From Hydrogenophilales bacterium (GTDB taxonomy: Bacteria > Pseudomonadota > Gammaproteobacteria > Burkholderiales > Thiobacillaceae): a DNA stretch of 64,000 nucleotides. Made by a program: the position numbers and the translations under genes. The first letter of the stretch is position 1, and the number at the start of each line of letters is the position of its first letter. Below are positions 40,013-48,100 of the stretch, piece after piece. The notes under the pieces were generated by a model. The model was given only the letters and a program-made list of their open reading frames with translations, had not been told where the DNA came from and ran no database searches. The stretch spans positions 1-64,000 of the forward strand of contig JADJYY010000002.1 of assembly GCA_016719465.1 (NCBI GenBank), read 5' to 3'.

Positions 40013-41232
40013 GGCCGCTCCTCCCGTTCACGATTGCGGAAGGCGTCCCGTGAACGGAACAAGCCATCCTGGGATGTGGTCTGGGCGGGTTGTTCCACCG
40101 GGCGGGAGGCCTGGGAATCCGGCGTGGGCTGAGCGGATTGGGTGCCGGTCTGGGTCAACTGCATGAGCTTGTCGAGGGGCAGATAGAGCAGGTTGCCGCC
40201 CTGCTTGTCATCGACGAGCACCTTGGTGGTGCTGGCCATGACCTGCTGCATGGTGTCCTGATACAGACGTTCCCGGGTAACCTGGGGCGCCTTGGTGTAT
40301 TCCACCAGGATCTGCTTGAAGCGGGAGGCATCGCCCTCGGCCTGGGATACCACGCGCTGCTTGTGGCCGTTGGCTTCCTCGATCAGGCGGGCGGCGACAC
40401 CGCGCGCCTTGGGAATCACGTCGTTGGCGTAGGCCTGGCCTTCGTTCTTGAGGCGTTCCCGGTCCTGGCCGGCCTTCACGGCGTCGTCGAAGGCCGCCTG
40501 CACCTGCTCGGGGGGCTGGGCGTTCTGCATGTTGAGCTTGCTCACACTGATGCCGGTCTTGTAGCGATCCAGGATTTCCTGCATCAGCTTGGTGGCGCGC
40601 ACGGCGATATCGGCGCGTCCCTCGTAGAGCACGTAGTCCATCTTGCTCTTGCCGACGATCTCGCGCATGGCGGTCTCGGCGGCCTGCTTGACCGCCTCGT
40701 CCGGGTCCCGGTTGGCGAACAGGTAGTCTTCCGGATCCTTGAGGGTGTATTGCACGGAGAACTGCAGGTCGATGATGTTCTCGTCGTCGGTGAGCATCAG
40801 CGCCTCGGACAGCACCTTGGTCTTGACGCTGTTCTTGAAGCCCACTTCCACGGTACGGACCTGTTCCACGTTGACCACTTCCACGGCTTCCACCGGATAG
40901 GGCAGATGCCAGCGCGGGCCGGGCATGGTGGACTCGGCGTATTTGCCGAAGCGCAGCACGACGCCGCGCTCGCCGGCATCGACGATATAGAAACCGGAGG
41001 CCAGCCAGACCAGCACGGCCAGCCCGACGAGCAGGCCGGCGCCGCCGGGGATGTTGAACTCGCGGCCGCCACCGATGCGCGGCGGCGGCTCGTCGCCGCC
41101 TCCGCCCTTGCGCCCGAACAACTCGTTCAGGCGGCGATTGAAGTTCTTCCAGAGTTCATCGAGATCCGGCGGGCCGCCACTATTCTTCTTGCCACCGTTC
41201 TGGTTACCCCATTGGGGGTCGTTCCAGGCCAT
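40009..41232 (-). CDS. hflK: FtsH protease modulator HflK
   Basis: 407 residues. A cytoplasmic Gly/Asn-rich N-terminus (MAWNDPQWGNQNGGKKNSGG) precedes a membrane helix (GLLVGLAVLVWLASGFYIVD) and the SPFH domain; a Gln/Pro-rich C-terminal tail follows. The start at 41232 falls inside the end of hflX (overlap about 29 bases), as in other betaproteobacteria. Confidence 0.96.
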   Translation of the reverse strand: MAWNDPQWGNQNGGKKNSGGPPDLDELWKNFNRRLNELFGRKGGGGDEPPPRIGGGREFNIPGGAGLLVGLAVLVWLASGFYIVDAGERGVVLRFGKYAESTMPGPRWHLPYPVEAVEVVNVEQVRTVEVGFKNSVKTKVLSEALMLTDDENIIDLQFSVQYTLKDPEDYLFANRDPDEAVKQAAETAMREIVGKSKMDYVLYEGRADIAVRATKLMQEILDRYKTGISVSKLNMQNAQPPEQVQAAFDDAVKAGQDRERLKNEGQAYANDVIPKARGVAARLIEEANGHKQRVVSQAEGDASRFKQILVEYTKAPQVTRERLYQDTMQQVMASTTKVLVDDKQGGNLLYLPLDKLMQLTQTGTQSAQPTPDSQASRPVEQPAQTTSQDGLFRSRDAFRNREREERP

Positions 41233-42463
41233 CGAGATCGGTTTCCATGAAAGTTGGGAGGGGTTCGGCCGGCTTGGCCGCCGTTTCGCGAATGTCCCGC
41301 GCAAGTTCCGCCAAAGCCCCCCGAAGCAACTCGATACCCGCGCCAGTCCTCGCGGAGAGCCAAACGGCCGCAATCTTACCATACTCATCCCGCGCCACAT
41401 GGGGCTCGGCCTCGGTCAAATCAATCTTGTTCATGACCCGGAACTGGGGGACTTGTTCCGCGCCGATCTCCTTCAGCACCTTTTCCACTTCCTCGATCTG
41501 CCGCTCCCGGTTCGGGCTGGCGGAATCGACCACGTGGATGAGCAGGTCGGCGTGGGCGGTCTCCTCCAGGGTGGCGTGGAAGGCGGCCACCAGGGTATGG
41601 GGCAGGCGGGTGATGAAGCCGACGGTATCGGACAGCACGACCTCCCTGCCTGCCGCCGGGCCACCCCAAGGCGGGCATGCCCCCTCGGTGGGCGGCGAAC
41701 GCGAGGGAGCGTGGGGGTCGTTCCCTCCCGCCTCCGGCACCCAGAGCTTGCGCGAGGTGGTATCCAGGGTGGCGAACAACTGGTCGGCGGCAAAGGCGCC
41801 GGCCCGGGTGAGGGTGTTGAACAGGGTGGACTTGCCGGCGTTGGTGTAGCCCACCAGGGACACCGAGAGCACGCCGCCGCGCTGGCGGCTGCGCCGCTGC
41901 AGGGCGCGGGTGCGGGCCAGCTTGTCCAGCCGGGACTCGATGGTCTTGATGCGCTGGGAAATGATGCGCCGGTCCAGTTCCAGCTGGGTCTCGCCGGGGC
42001 CGCCGCGCATGCCGATGCCGCCCTTCTGCCGCTCCAGGTGGGTCCAGCCCCGCACCAGGCGGGTGGCGTAATGGCGCAACTGGGCCAGTTCCACCTGCAG
42101 CTTGCCCTCGTTGCTGCGGGCGCGCAGGGCGAAGATATCCAGGATCAGGGCGGTGCGGTCCAGCACCCGGCATTGCAGCCGGCGTTCCAGGTTGCGCTCC
42201 TGCACCGGCGACAGCTCGTGGTTGAAGATGACCAGGGAAGCGTCCGCGGCCCGGGCCGCGTCGCCGATCTCGTCAGCCTTGCCGGAGCCCGCGAACAGGG
42301 CCGGGTCCGGCCTGGCGCGCTTGCCTTCCACCACCGCGGCGATCTCGAGGCCCGCGCTGGCGGCCAGCAGTTTCAGTTCGTTGAGGCTCTCGGAGTAATC
42401 GGGATCTCCGAAATCGAGGGAGGCCAGAACTACCGCCCCGCCCCGATCCGGGCGTTCAAACAT
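41204..42463 (-). CDS. hflX: GTPase HflX with in-frame repeat insert in the G domain
   Basis: 419 residues. Ribosome-associated GTPase that splits stalled or heat-damaged ribosomes. Motifs: RGGPGETQLELDRRII in the N-terminal domain, G1 VGYTNAGKSTLFNTL, G3 DTVGFITRLPH, G4 NKID. Residues about 243-272 (GGNDPHAPSRSPPTEGACPP followed by WGGPAAGRE) are foreign: they come from a GC-rich repeat at 41645-41735 inserted between the G2 region (ATLDTTSRKLWVPE) and G3. The usual sequence here is a short beta hairpin, so the insert lies beside the switch regions. Frame intact. Confidence 0.95.
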   Translation of the reverse strand: MFERPDRGGAVVLASLDFGDPDYSESLNELKLLAASAGLEIAAVVEGKRARPDPALFAGSGKADEIGDAARAADASLVIFNHELSPVQERNLERRLQCRVLDRTALILDIFALRARSNEGKLQVELAQLRHYATRLVRGWTHLERQKGGIGMRGGPGETQLELDRRIISQRIKTIESRLDKLARTRALQRRSRQRGGVLSVSLVGYTNAGKSTLFNTLTRAGAFAADQLFATLDTTSRKLWVPEAGGNDPHAPSRSPPTEGACPPWGGPAAGREVVLSDTVGFITRLPHTLVAAFHATLEETAHADLLIHVVDSASPNRERQIEEVEKVLKEIGAEQVPQFRVMNKIDLTEAEPHVARDEYGKIAAVWLSARTGAGIELLRGALAELARDIRETAAKPAEPLPTFMETDLDGLERPPMG

Positions 42464-42499
42464 GGGGGGAGGCGGCCATCGGCGCGGAAACGCGAGGAA

Positions 42500-42736
42500 T
42501 CAGGCGTCGTCCCCGCCGGCGCGCTGCAGCATCACCGGGCGCGCGGGCACCACGGTGGAGATGGCGTGCTTGTAGACCATCTGGGTGACGGCGTTCTTCA
42601 ACAGCACCACGTACTGGTCGAAGCTTTCGATATGCCCCTGGAGCTTGATGCCGTTCACCAGATACACGGACACCTGCACCTGTTCCTGACGCAGGGCGTT
42701 CAGGAACGGGTCTTGTAGTTGCAGCCCTTTGGTCAT
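42500..42736 (-). CDS. hfq: RNA chaperone Hfq
   Basis: 78 residues. Sm-like hexamer that pairs small RNAs with mRNAs. Sm1 VYLVNGIKLQGHIESFDQYV and Sm2 YKHAISTVVP are textbook. The short C-terminal tail is usual for betaproteobacteria. First gene of the cluster, 36 bases before hflX. Confidence 0.98.
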   Translation of the reverse strand: MTKGLQLQDPFLNALRQEQVQVSVYLVNGIKLQGHIESFDQYVVLLKNAVTQMVYKHAISTVVPARPVMLQRAGGDDA

Positions 42737-42815
42737 GATGTTTTCCTTTATGCGAATACCTTTGGGGGACGCGAATTCTAACCTTGATAACCGGGATTGG
42801 CGCCTGAGCATGGGG

Positions 42816-44669
42816 TCATAACTGATTTTCCTCAAGTTCCGGGCGGCCAAAATGCCACCCCTGCCCCAGGTGGACACCCATTTCCCGCAGGACGCGGGCG
42901 GTTTCCCCATCCTCGATGCACTCCGCCACGGTAATGATGCCTTCGCGCCGGGCGAATCCCGCCAGGCTTTCGACGATGGCCGCGATCTTCCGCTCTTTCC
43001 TCATGTTGGCCACCATCCATCCTTCGATCTTCAGGAAACTGATGGGCAGGCGGGCCAGGTAGAGAAAAGAGGAATAGCCGCTGCCGAAGTCGTCCAGGGC
43101 GAGACGAAAACCGAAATCCAGCAGGGGCTTCAAATCCGCTTCCAGGGTATCCAGATTGCTCAGGAACTGGCGCTCGGTGATCTCGAAAACGATGGGCTTG
43201 ACCGGCCCCAGGGTGATGCCGCAGGTCTCGCAGTAGTTCTGGGCATTGGTCAGCATCTCCTCCACCAGATCCCGGCGGGCGAGAAACTGGGGGGAGAGAT
43301 TGACGAAGTGGGCGAAATCCGGCCCCGCCACGCCATTGCCCAGGGCGGTGGTGCAGCGCGCCATGGCCTGGCGGGTGATGTAGCGATCGATCTCGGGCAT
43401 CAGGCCGAGCCCCTCCGCCGCCTCGACGAACTCCCCCGCCGCCACCAGCGTGCCGTCGGGGAGCACGACCCGGGCCAGGGCCTCGTCCGCGACCACCTGG
43501 CCGCTTTCCAGGTCGACGATGGCCTGGCTGGCCATGCGCAGGCGGTTGTCGCGCAGGGCCCGCTTGATGATCTGGGCGGGCCAGAACACGGCGTTGCCGT
43601 CGCGGATTTCCACGCGATCCCTGCCGCCGCTCTTGGCCTGGTACAGACAGGAATCCGCCAGTTCTACCGCGGCGTGGTAATCGGCATCCTCCCTGGCCGG
43701 CAGGCCGATGCCGGCGGAGAGGGTGATGGCGATGCTCCCCGCCTCGGTGGAAATCGGCTGGGCCTTGACATGCCCCATCAGCCGCTGCATGACATAGGCG
43801 GATTCCTGCTGATCGGCGCCGCGCAGGAACAGCAGGAACTCCTCCCCGCCCCAGCGCGCCAGCCAGTCGTCCTCGCGCAGGCCGGATTCCAGCCGGCGGG
43901 CGACCACCTTCAGAACCTGGTCGCCGATGGCGTGGCCATAGCGATCGTTCACGCGCTTGAAATGGTCGATGTCCACCAGGGCCACGGCGAAGCCCTCGTT
44001 GTGGCGGCGGGCGCGGGCCAGTTCCTCCTGCAGGCGGGCCTCGGCCGCCCGCCGGTTGAGCAGGCCGGTGAGGGCATCGGTCAGGGCGTGGCGCTCCAGC
44101 TGGATCCTCTGGCGGGCCTGGTAAAGGTGATGGCCGAGCCAGCCGGCCACCAGCTCCATGTAGGCGATATCGGCCTGCTCGAAGCCATCCGGGGTCGGCG
44201 CCCGCCGCAGGAAGGCCAGCACGCCCTCCACCTCCTCGCCGGTCCATACCGGGATGCCGGCATAGGTCCGCATGGCCTCGTTCAGCACCAGCGGGTGTCC
44301 GGCGAAGTCCCCGTGCTTTTCCAGGTCGGTGATGAAGAGGGGCGCGCGGGTCTGGTGGACGATCTGGCAAATCGCCTCCTGGGCGCGCAACACGGTCCCT
44401 TCCGGCAGGATGCCCAGGGGATCGTGCACCAGCCGCGCCTTGTAGCTGCCGTTGAATTCGCCCAGCACCGCCAGGTCCATGTCCAGCGCCAGGGCCGCCT
44501 CCCTCAGGATGGCCCGGGAACGGGCCTCGTCGCTCAGATCATGGCGGGTCACCTGCTTCCATAACGCATTCAGGCGGTCCGACTGGCGGCTGAGTTCGGA
44601 CAGGCTGGGCCGACTCCCCGGTGCCTCCGGTTCGATGCCCGGAAGCGGGCTCACAGGTTCGCTCGACAT
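42816..44669 (-). CDS. GAF-GGDEF-EAL cyclic-di-GMP protein
   Basis: 617 residues, no membrane segment. A GAF-like sensor (about 30-180) is followed by GGDEF (about 190-345), with DALTGLLNRRAAEARLQEEL, RWGGEEFLLFL and an RxxD I-site (REDD) five residues upstream. The EAL domain (about 365-610) has DEALARV, FVNLSP, FEITERQF, ALDDFGSGYSSFLYL and TVAECIEDGET. In the segment LKIEG, where active EAL enzymes usually have K-x-D, the Asp is replaced by Glu, so phosphodiesterase activity is uncertain. It may make, degrade or sense c-di-GMP. The start at 44669 is family-like. Monocistronic. Confidence 0.88.
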   Translation of the reverse strand: MSSEPVSPLPGIEPEAPGSRPSLSELSRQSDRLNALWKQVTRHDLSDEARSRAILREAALALDMDLAVLGEFNGSYKARLVHDPLGILPEGTVLRAQEAICQIVHQTRAPLFITDLEKHGDFAGHPLVLNEAMRTYAGIPVWTGEEVEGVLAFLRRAPTPDGFEQADIAYMELVAGWLGHHLYQARQRIQLERHALTDALTGLLNRRAAEARLQEELARARRHNEGFAVALVDIDHFKRVNDRYGHAIGDQVLKVVARRLESGLREDDWLARWGGEEFLLFLRGADQQESAYVMQRLMGHVKAQPISTEAGSIAITLSAGIGLPAREDADYHAAVELADSCLYQAKSGGRDRVEIRDGNAVFWPAQIIKRALRDNRLRMASQAIVDLESGQVVADEALARVVLPDGTLVAAGEFVEAAEGLGLMPEIDRYITRQAMARCTTALGNGVAGPDFAHFVNLSPQFLARRDLVEEMLTNAQNYCETCGITLGPVKPIVFEITERQFLSNLDTLEADLKPLLDFGFRLALDDFGSGYSSFLYLARLPISFLKIEGWMVANMRKERKIAAIVESLAGFARREGIITVAECIEDGETARVLREMGVHLGQGWHFGRPELEENQL

Positions 44670-44867
44670 ATCTCGTTTCTTCTCTTTGGTGTTCGGATTG
44701 TTCGGATGCTTGGTTAGCCGTGCCCCCGGCCCGGACAAGGCGCCCGAGCCGCGGCCCGCGGGGGCCGGGCCGCTCCCGGGACGGTTCCGCGGACGACTCG
44801 CGAGGCGGCATCGGTCCGCCGCGAACATTCGCGGCCCGGCGTGACCGAACCCCGGCCGCCCAAGGCG

Positions 44868-46031
44868 CTACTCCGTGCCCCAGTAGGGCGTGGCGATCGC
44901 CTCGCCCAGGTCCGCCCGCACCAGGCGACGGCGCGCTTCCAGCAGCTTCTCGATCAGGGCCGGCTCGACCCGGCCGTAGGCCTCCGCGTCCGGTGCGCGT
45001 TTCACCACCACGCCCAGGAGCTCGGTGATGGCGTTGCCGATGGAGTTCTGGCTGATGGTGACGATGAGCTTGCCGGCGTCGTTGCGATAGATGAGCTGCT
45101 TGAAGGCCGGCTGCCAGCGGATGGAGTTGGCGTACTTGGCGTCCTTGATGCAACGGTCGCGCACCATCTTGGCGGTCTTGAGCAGGTCGTTGTTGAACTG
45201 GAGCTTGTTTTCGACCAGGTCGGGGAAGTAGATGTCCCGCGGCAATGGCGCGTTGCGGGTGGAGACCTGGCCGAAGAAGGTGCGGTAGAAGTCGATGAAA
45301 CCCTTCAGGATGGTGTCGTACTCCTTCCAGAAGCGGATTTCCTTCAGCGACTCGACGCCGCCGGTCACCTCCCAGCTGGGCAGGCCCTGGGGATAGCCGG
45401 TGAGGGCGATGCGGCAGGAGCCGGACTGGCAGGGCTTCAGGATGCGCAGATCGAGTTCGTCGAAGAAGGCGCGGTAGACGTCGCGCATGTGGGCCTGGAA
45501 CAGGGAATGCTGGCCGCCGTCGGTGAGGTTGGGATTGCTGGCGTCGGCGATGGGCGCGTCGCGCAGCTCGGCCTTGCTGAAGACGATGAAGTGGTTGTGC
45601 AGCATGCGGATGCTGGGCACCCCGGGGGAAGTCAGGGGCCAGGTGGCGTCCAGGCTCGCCTCGCCGGCCAGCACCAGGGTCTCGTCCGGGTCGGGATACT
45701 GCTCCAGCATGTAGGAAAGGATGACCTCGTTCATCCGGTTCCAGACGTTCTTCACCTGCTCGGGCACCTGGGTACGGCGCACCGGCCGGCCCAGGGGGTC
45801 CAGGATGGCGCGGGAGGTGTTGTAGATGATGGAGGTATCGAACTCGTTGCTGTGGCCCAGGGCCTTGCGGTAGAGCAGCAGTCCTTCCGGGTTCTGCAGC
45901 AGGCCGTTGTTGTGGACCAGGTCGTTGAGGTTCTCCGTGCTGTTGAAGAACTCGTTGGGCTTCATGCCCTCGGGCACTTCCAGGGGAATCTGGCGGAAGG
46001 GGGTGACAATCTCTCTGGGGCCGGACTGCAT
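44868..46031 (-). CDS. Unrecognised conserved-looking protein next to the octaheme cytochrome
   Basis: 387 residues; no family recognised. No signal peptide, membrane segment or CxxCH motif, so probably soluble and cytoplasmic. The sequence is well structured, not low-complexity: NEFDTSIIYNTSRAILDPLG, ETLVLAGEASLDATWPLTSP, VPSIRMLHNHFIVFSKAELR, KPCQSGSCRIALTGYPQGLP. Ordered hydrophobic patterning and normal codon use support a real gene. The HNHFIVF stretch recalls HIT-like nucleotide-binding proteins, but that is weak. It has its own sigma-70-type promoter and tandem 13-mers upstream. Confidence 0.75.
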   Translation of the reverse strand: MQSGPREIVTPFRQIPLEVPEGMKPNEFFNSTENLNDLVHNNGLLQNPEGLLLYRKALGHSNEFDTSIIYNTSRAILDPLGRPVRRTQVPEQVKNVWNRMNEVILSYMLEQYPDPDETLVLAGEASLDATWPLTSPGVPSIRMLHNHFIVFSKAELRDAPIADASNPNLTDGGQHSLFQAHMRDVYRAFFDELDLRILKPCQSGSCRIALTGYPQGLPSWEVTGGVESLKEIRFWKEYDTILKGFIDFYRTFFGQVSTRNAPLPRDIYFPDLVENKLQFNNDLLKTAKMVRDRCIKDAKYANSIRWQPAFKQLIYRNDAGKLIVTISQNSIGNAITELLGVVVKRAPDAEAYGRVEPALIEKLLEARRRLVRADLGEAIATPYWGTE

Positions 46032-46051
46032 GGGTGATACCTCGGAATTCC

Positions 46052-46077
46052 GTATGTTCGTCTTGTATGTTCGTCTT
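46052..46077. promoter_or_regulatory. Tandem 13-bp direct repeat in the leader of the 387-residue protein gene
   Basis: GTATGTTCGTCTT twice in tandem (46052-46064, 46065-46077), 21 to 46 bases upstream of the start at 46031. It sits in the 5' untranslated region just below the promoter. Possible operator or RNA-binding site; unproven. Confidence 0.5.
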
Positions 46078-46106
46078 GTGGAAACGGCGTTCGCCGTCAG
46101 CCGGGA

Positions 46107-46134
46107 ATCATAGTCGAACAGCCGGCACTGGCAA
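46107..46134 (-). promoter_or_regulatory. Sigma-70 promoter for the 387-residue protein gene
   Basis: On the minus strand: TTGCCA (46134-46129), 16 bases, TATGAT (46112-46107). The predicted 5' leader is about 70 bases and contains the hairpin ACGGCGAACGCCGT (46084-46097) and the tandem 13-mers. Confidence 0.65.
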
Positions 46135-46189
46135 GCCGGGCAATGCATGCGGGGATACCACGCAATCGTTCCGGCCGGCCGCGCACAAC

Positions 46190-46217
46190 AAAAAGGCCGG
46201 GCAAGCGCCCGGCCCCG
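46190..46217 (-). terminator. Rho-independent terminator after the octaheme cytochrome gene
   Basis: On the minus strand GCCGGGC GCTT GCCCGGC is followed by CTTTTTG. Seven-bp GC stem, four-base loop and a T run, about 20 bases beyond the stop at 46237. A clear intrinsic terminator. Confidence 0.85.
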
Positions 46218-46236
46218 GGTCGGAAATCGGCCAGGC

Positions 46237-47502
46237 CTACTTCTTCCCCACCTTCCTGTCCTTGGCATGCTTCTCGCGCAGGTCCGCCGCCATGTCCTTG
46301 ATCTCGGCGGCGTCGCGCAGCATCTCGCTCCAGCCGTACCACAGGGCATAGTCCGGGTTGGCGTGGAAGGTGCCCTGGAAGGTGCGCATGCGGTGCTTCA
46401 GGTGCATCACGAAAAGCTTGTGCTCGATGGGCGTCGCCGCGTCGTGGAAGGCCAGCAGATCGGGGAAGTCGTAGGCGTAGTGCGCCGGCTTCTTGAGCAC
46501 GCCGTCCTGGTACAGGCCGGTGATGACGCGGATCGCCTCGGCCAGCAGGTGATCGGCCTCGCGGATGATCTCGTCGCCCTTCTCCAGTTCGCCGCGCGCG
46601 AATTTCTCGGCGTGGCACTGGGTACAGGTCTTGATCATCTTGTTGCGTTCCTTGTCGAAGGAGGCCTGATCGAGACGCGCCACGTCGGCGGCCTTGACGG
46701 CGTCGAGGCGCGCGGTCGGGTTGCCCTTCGGGTCGAGCACGCCCAGGGCCTGCAGGATGGTGACCTGGTCGGCCTTCCACTGCGGGTCGTTGGGCAGCGG
46801 CAGGCGCACGGCCAGGAAGCCCCAGGCGGTGCGCACCTCATGATCGCCGTCCTGCATGTGGCAGGTCTGGCAGGTGGGCGCGGCGGCGGTTTGCGGCAGG
46901 ATGCCGGCCTGCTTCAGCAGGTAGCGCGTGCCGTGCTTGGACGTGGAGTACATCTCCCACTGGGGATGGTCGAAGCCCATGTGGCAGGTCTGGCAGGCCT
47001 GGGGCTGCTGGGCTTCCTTCTTGCTGAAGGTATGGCGGGTATGACAGGCATCGCAGGAGGCGTTGCCGTAGGGCTGGCCCTCGGCCTTCAGCTTGGTGAT
47101 CTCCTCCTTGGACTTGGTGCCCATCTTGTGGCAGCCGCCGCAGCCCTTCATGCCGGCGGCCAGTTGCAGGGGCAGCATGTGCGTCGTCGGCATCGCCTTC
47201 ATGGCCGTCCAGGCATGGTTGTGCTTGCCCTTCCTGAACTGGGCCTCCTGCTTGTCGTGGCAGGTGCCGCAGGTCTCCGCCGTCGGCATCTTGGCCATGT
47301 GGGCGTCGTCCTTGTTCATGTGCGCCTTGCCGTGGCAGGTGGCGCAGGTGGCGCGATCCTTGGGCGCGGTGGAATGCCTGCTGGCCTCCCAGTCCGCGAC
47401 GATGCCGGGCGAGGTCTTCTTGTGACAGTCGACGCAATCGTCGGCCCAGGCCTGGCCGAAGGCCAGGAGCGAAAACAGCAGCATGATGATATTGCGCGAC
47501 AT
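46237..47502 (-). CDS. Octaheme c-type cytochrome, hydroxylamine oxidoreductase family
   Basis: 421 residues with a signal peptide (about 1-20). Eight CxxCH haem sites: CVDCH, CATCH, CGTCH, CGGCH, CDACH, CQTCH, CQTCH, CTQCH. The C-terminal segment AFHDAATPIEHKLFVMHLKH and HANPDYALWYGWSEM resembles the HAO helical domain. Length is short for HAO (about 550). Nitrifier HAO has a Tyr cross-linked to the active haem; HAO relatives without it reduce nitrite or NO. Which applies cannot be decided here, although Tyr residues are present in DYALWYGW. No haoB or cytochrome c554 partner follows. The ATG at 47502 has GGAGGT four bases upstream. Periplasmic; FNR-like promoter upstream. Confidence 0.88.
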   Translation of the reverse strand: MSRNIIMLLFSLLAFGQAWADDCVDCHKKTSPGIVADWEASRHSTAPKDRATCATCHGKAHMNKDDAHMAKMPTAETCGTCHDKQEAQFRKGKHNHAWTAMKAMPTTHMLPLQLAAGMKGCGGCHKMGTKSKEEITKLKAEGQPYGNASCDACHTRHTFSKKEAQQPQACQTCHMGFDHPQWEMYSTSKHGTRYLLKQAGILPQTAAAPTCQTCHMQDGDHEVRTAWGFLAVRLPLPNDPQWKADQVTILQALGVLDPKGNPTARLDAVKAADVARLDQASFDKERNKMIKTCTQCHAEKFARGELEKGDEIIREADHLLAEAIRVITGLYQDGVLKKPAHYAYDFPDLLAFHDAATPIEHKLFVMHLKHRMRTFQGTFHANPDYALWYGWSEMLRDAAEIKDMAADLREKHAKDRKVGKK

Positions 47503-47563
47503 ATCCACCTCCGACCCGGCCTTGATGAAGCTAGGGTTTTACGTCGCCCGCATCGGCAAAAAA

Positions 47564-47577
47564 ATGATGGCAATCAA
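47564..47577 (-). promoter_or_regulatory. FNR/Anr-type binding site upstream of the octaheme cytochrome
   Basis: TTGATTGCCATCAT matches TTGAT-N4-ATCAA at 9 of 10 bases. It is followed 22 bases later by TAAAAC as a -10 element, the spacing of a class II FNR-activated promoter (site centred at -41.5). The leader would be about 27 bases. Predicts induction when oxygen is low. Confidence 0.7.
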
Positions 47578-47617
47578 CAAGATCGCACTGGCTGGCGTTA
47601 TTTTCCGGACGTGCCTC

Positions 47618-48100
47618 TCAGGTTGGCGCGCGATCCTGGCGGTCCAGCCAGGCCATGACGACCCGGGTCGCTTCCGGCACCGCGCGGACCACCGGCTCGC
47701 TGAGCGTCTCCCCGAACTCGAACTCCGGCGCCGCTTCGATGCCCACCACGCGGATTTCCGCCGGCAGATCGAGGCCCAGCTCCCGGCCCATGGCCAGGGC
47801 CGAGGCAAGGCTCAGGTCGTGGACCGAGGCGGTGTGCTGGACGCCGAGCTCGCCCCTGTCGGGCGCATCCAGCCAATGCAGGGTGCCGGCCGGCGCGCCC
47901 GTGGCCATCGCGTCGACGATCATCACCCGCCGATAGCCCACCAGATGTTCCATCAGGGCCAGGCCGCCCAGGGACAGGCAGAGCACCGCCACGTCCGGAT
48001 CGTCCAGGCGGCCAAGCACCCGCTCCGCCACCCGCCAGCCGACGCCGTCGTCCCCCAGGATGGGGTTGCCCAGGCCGACGACCAGGGTGGTGGCGGTCAT
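47618..48100 (-). CDS. [NiFe] hydrogenase maturation protease (HyaD/HupD family)
   Basis: 160 residues. Nickel-dependent endopeptidase that removes the C-terminal tail of the large subunit after metal insertion. LVVGLGNPILGDDGVGWRVA is the signature, with metal-binding Asp residues; MIVDAMATGAPAGTLHWLDA follows. It overlaps the mvhA stop by four bases and is the last gene of the hydrogenase operon. Confidence 0.93.
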   Translation of the reverse strand: MTATTLVVGLGNPILGDDGVGWRVAERVLGRLDDPDVAVLCLSLGGLALMEHLVGYRRVMIVDAMATGAPAGTLHWLDAPDRGELGVQHTASVHDLSLASALAMGRELGLDLPAEIRVVGIEAAPEFEFGETLSEPVVRAVPEATRVVMAWLDRQDRAPT

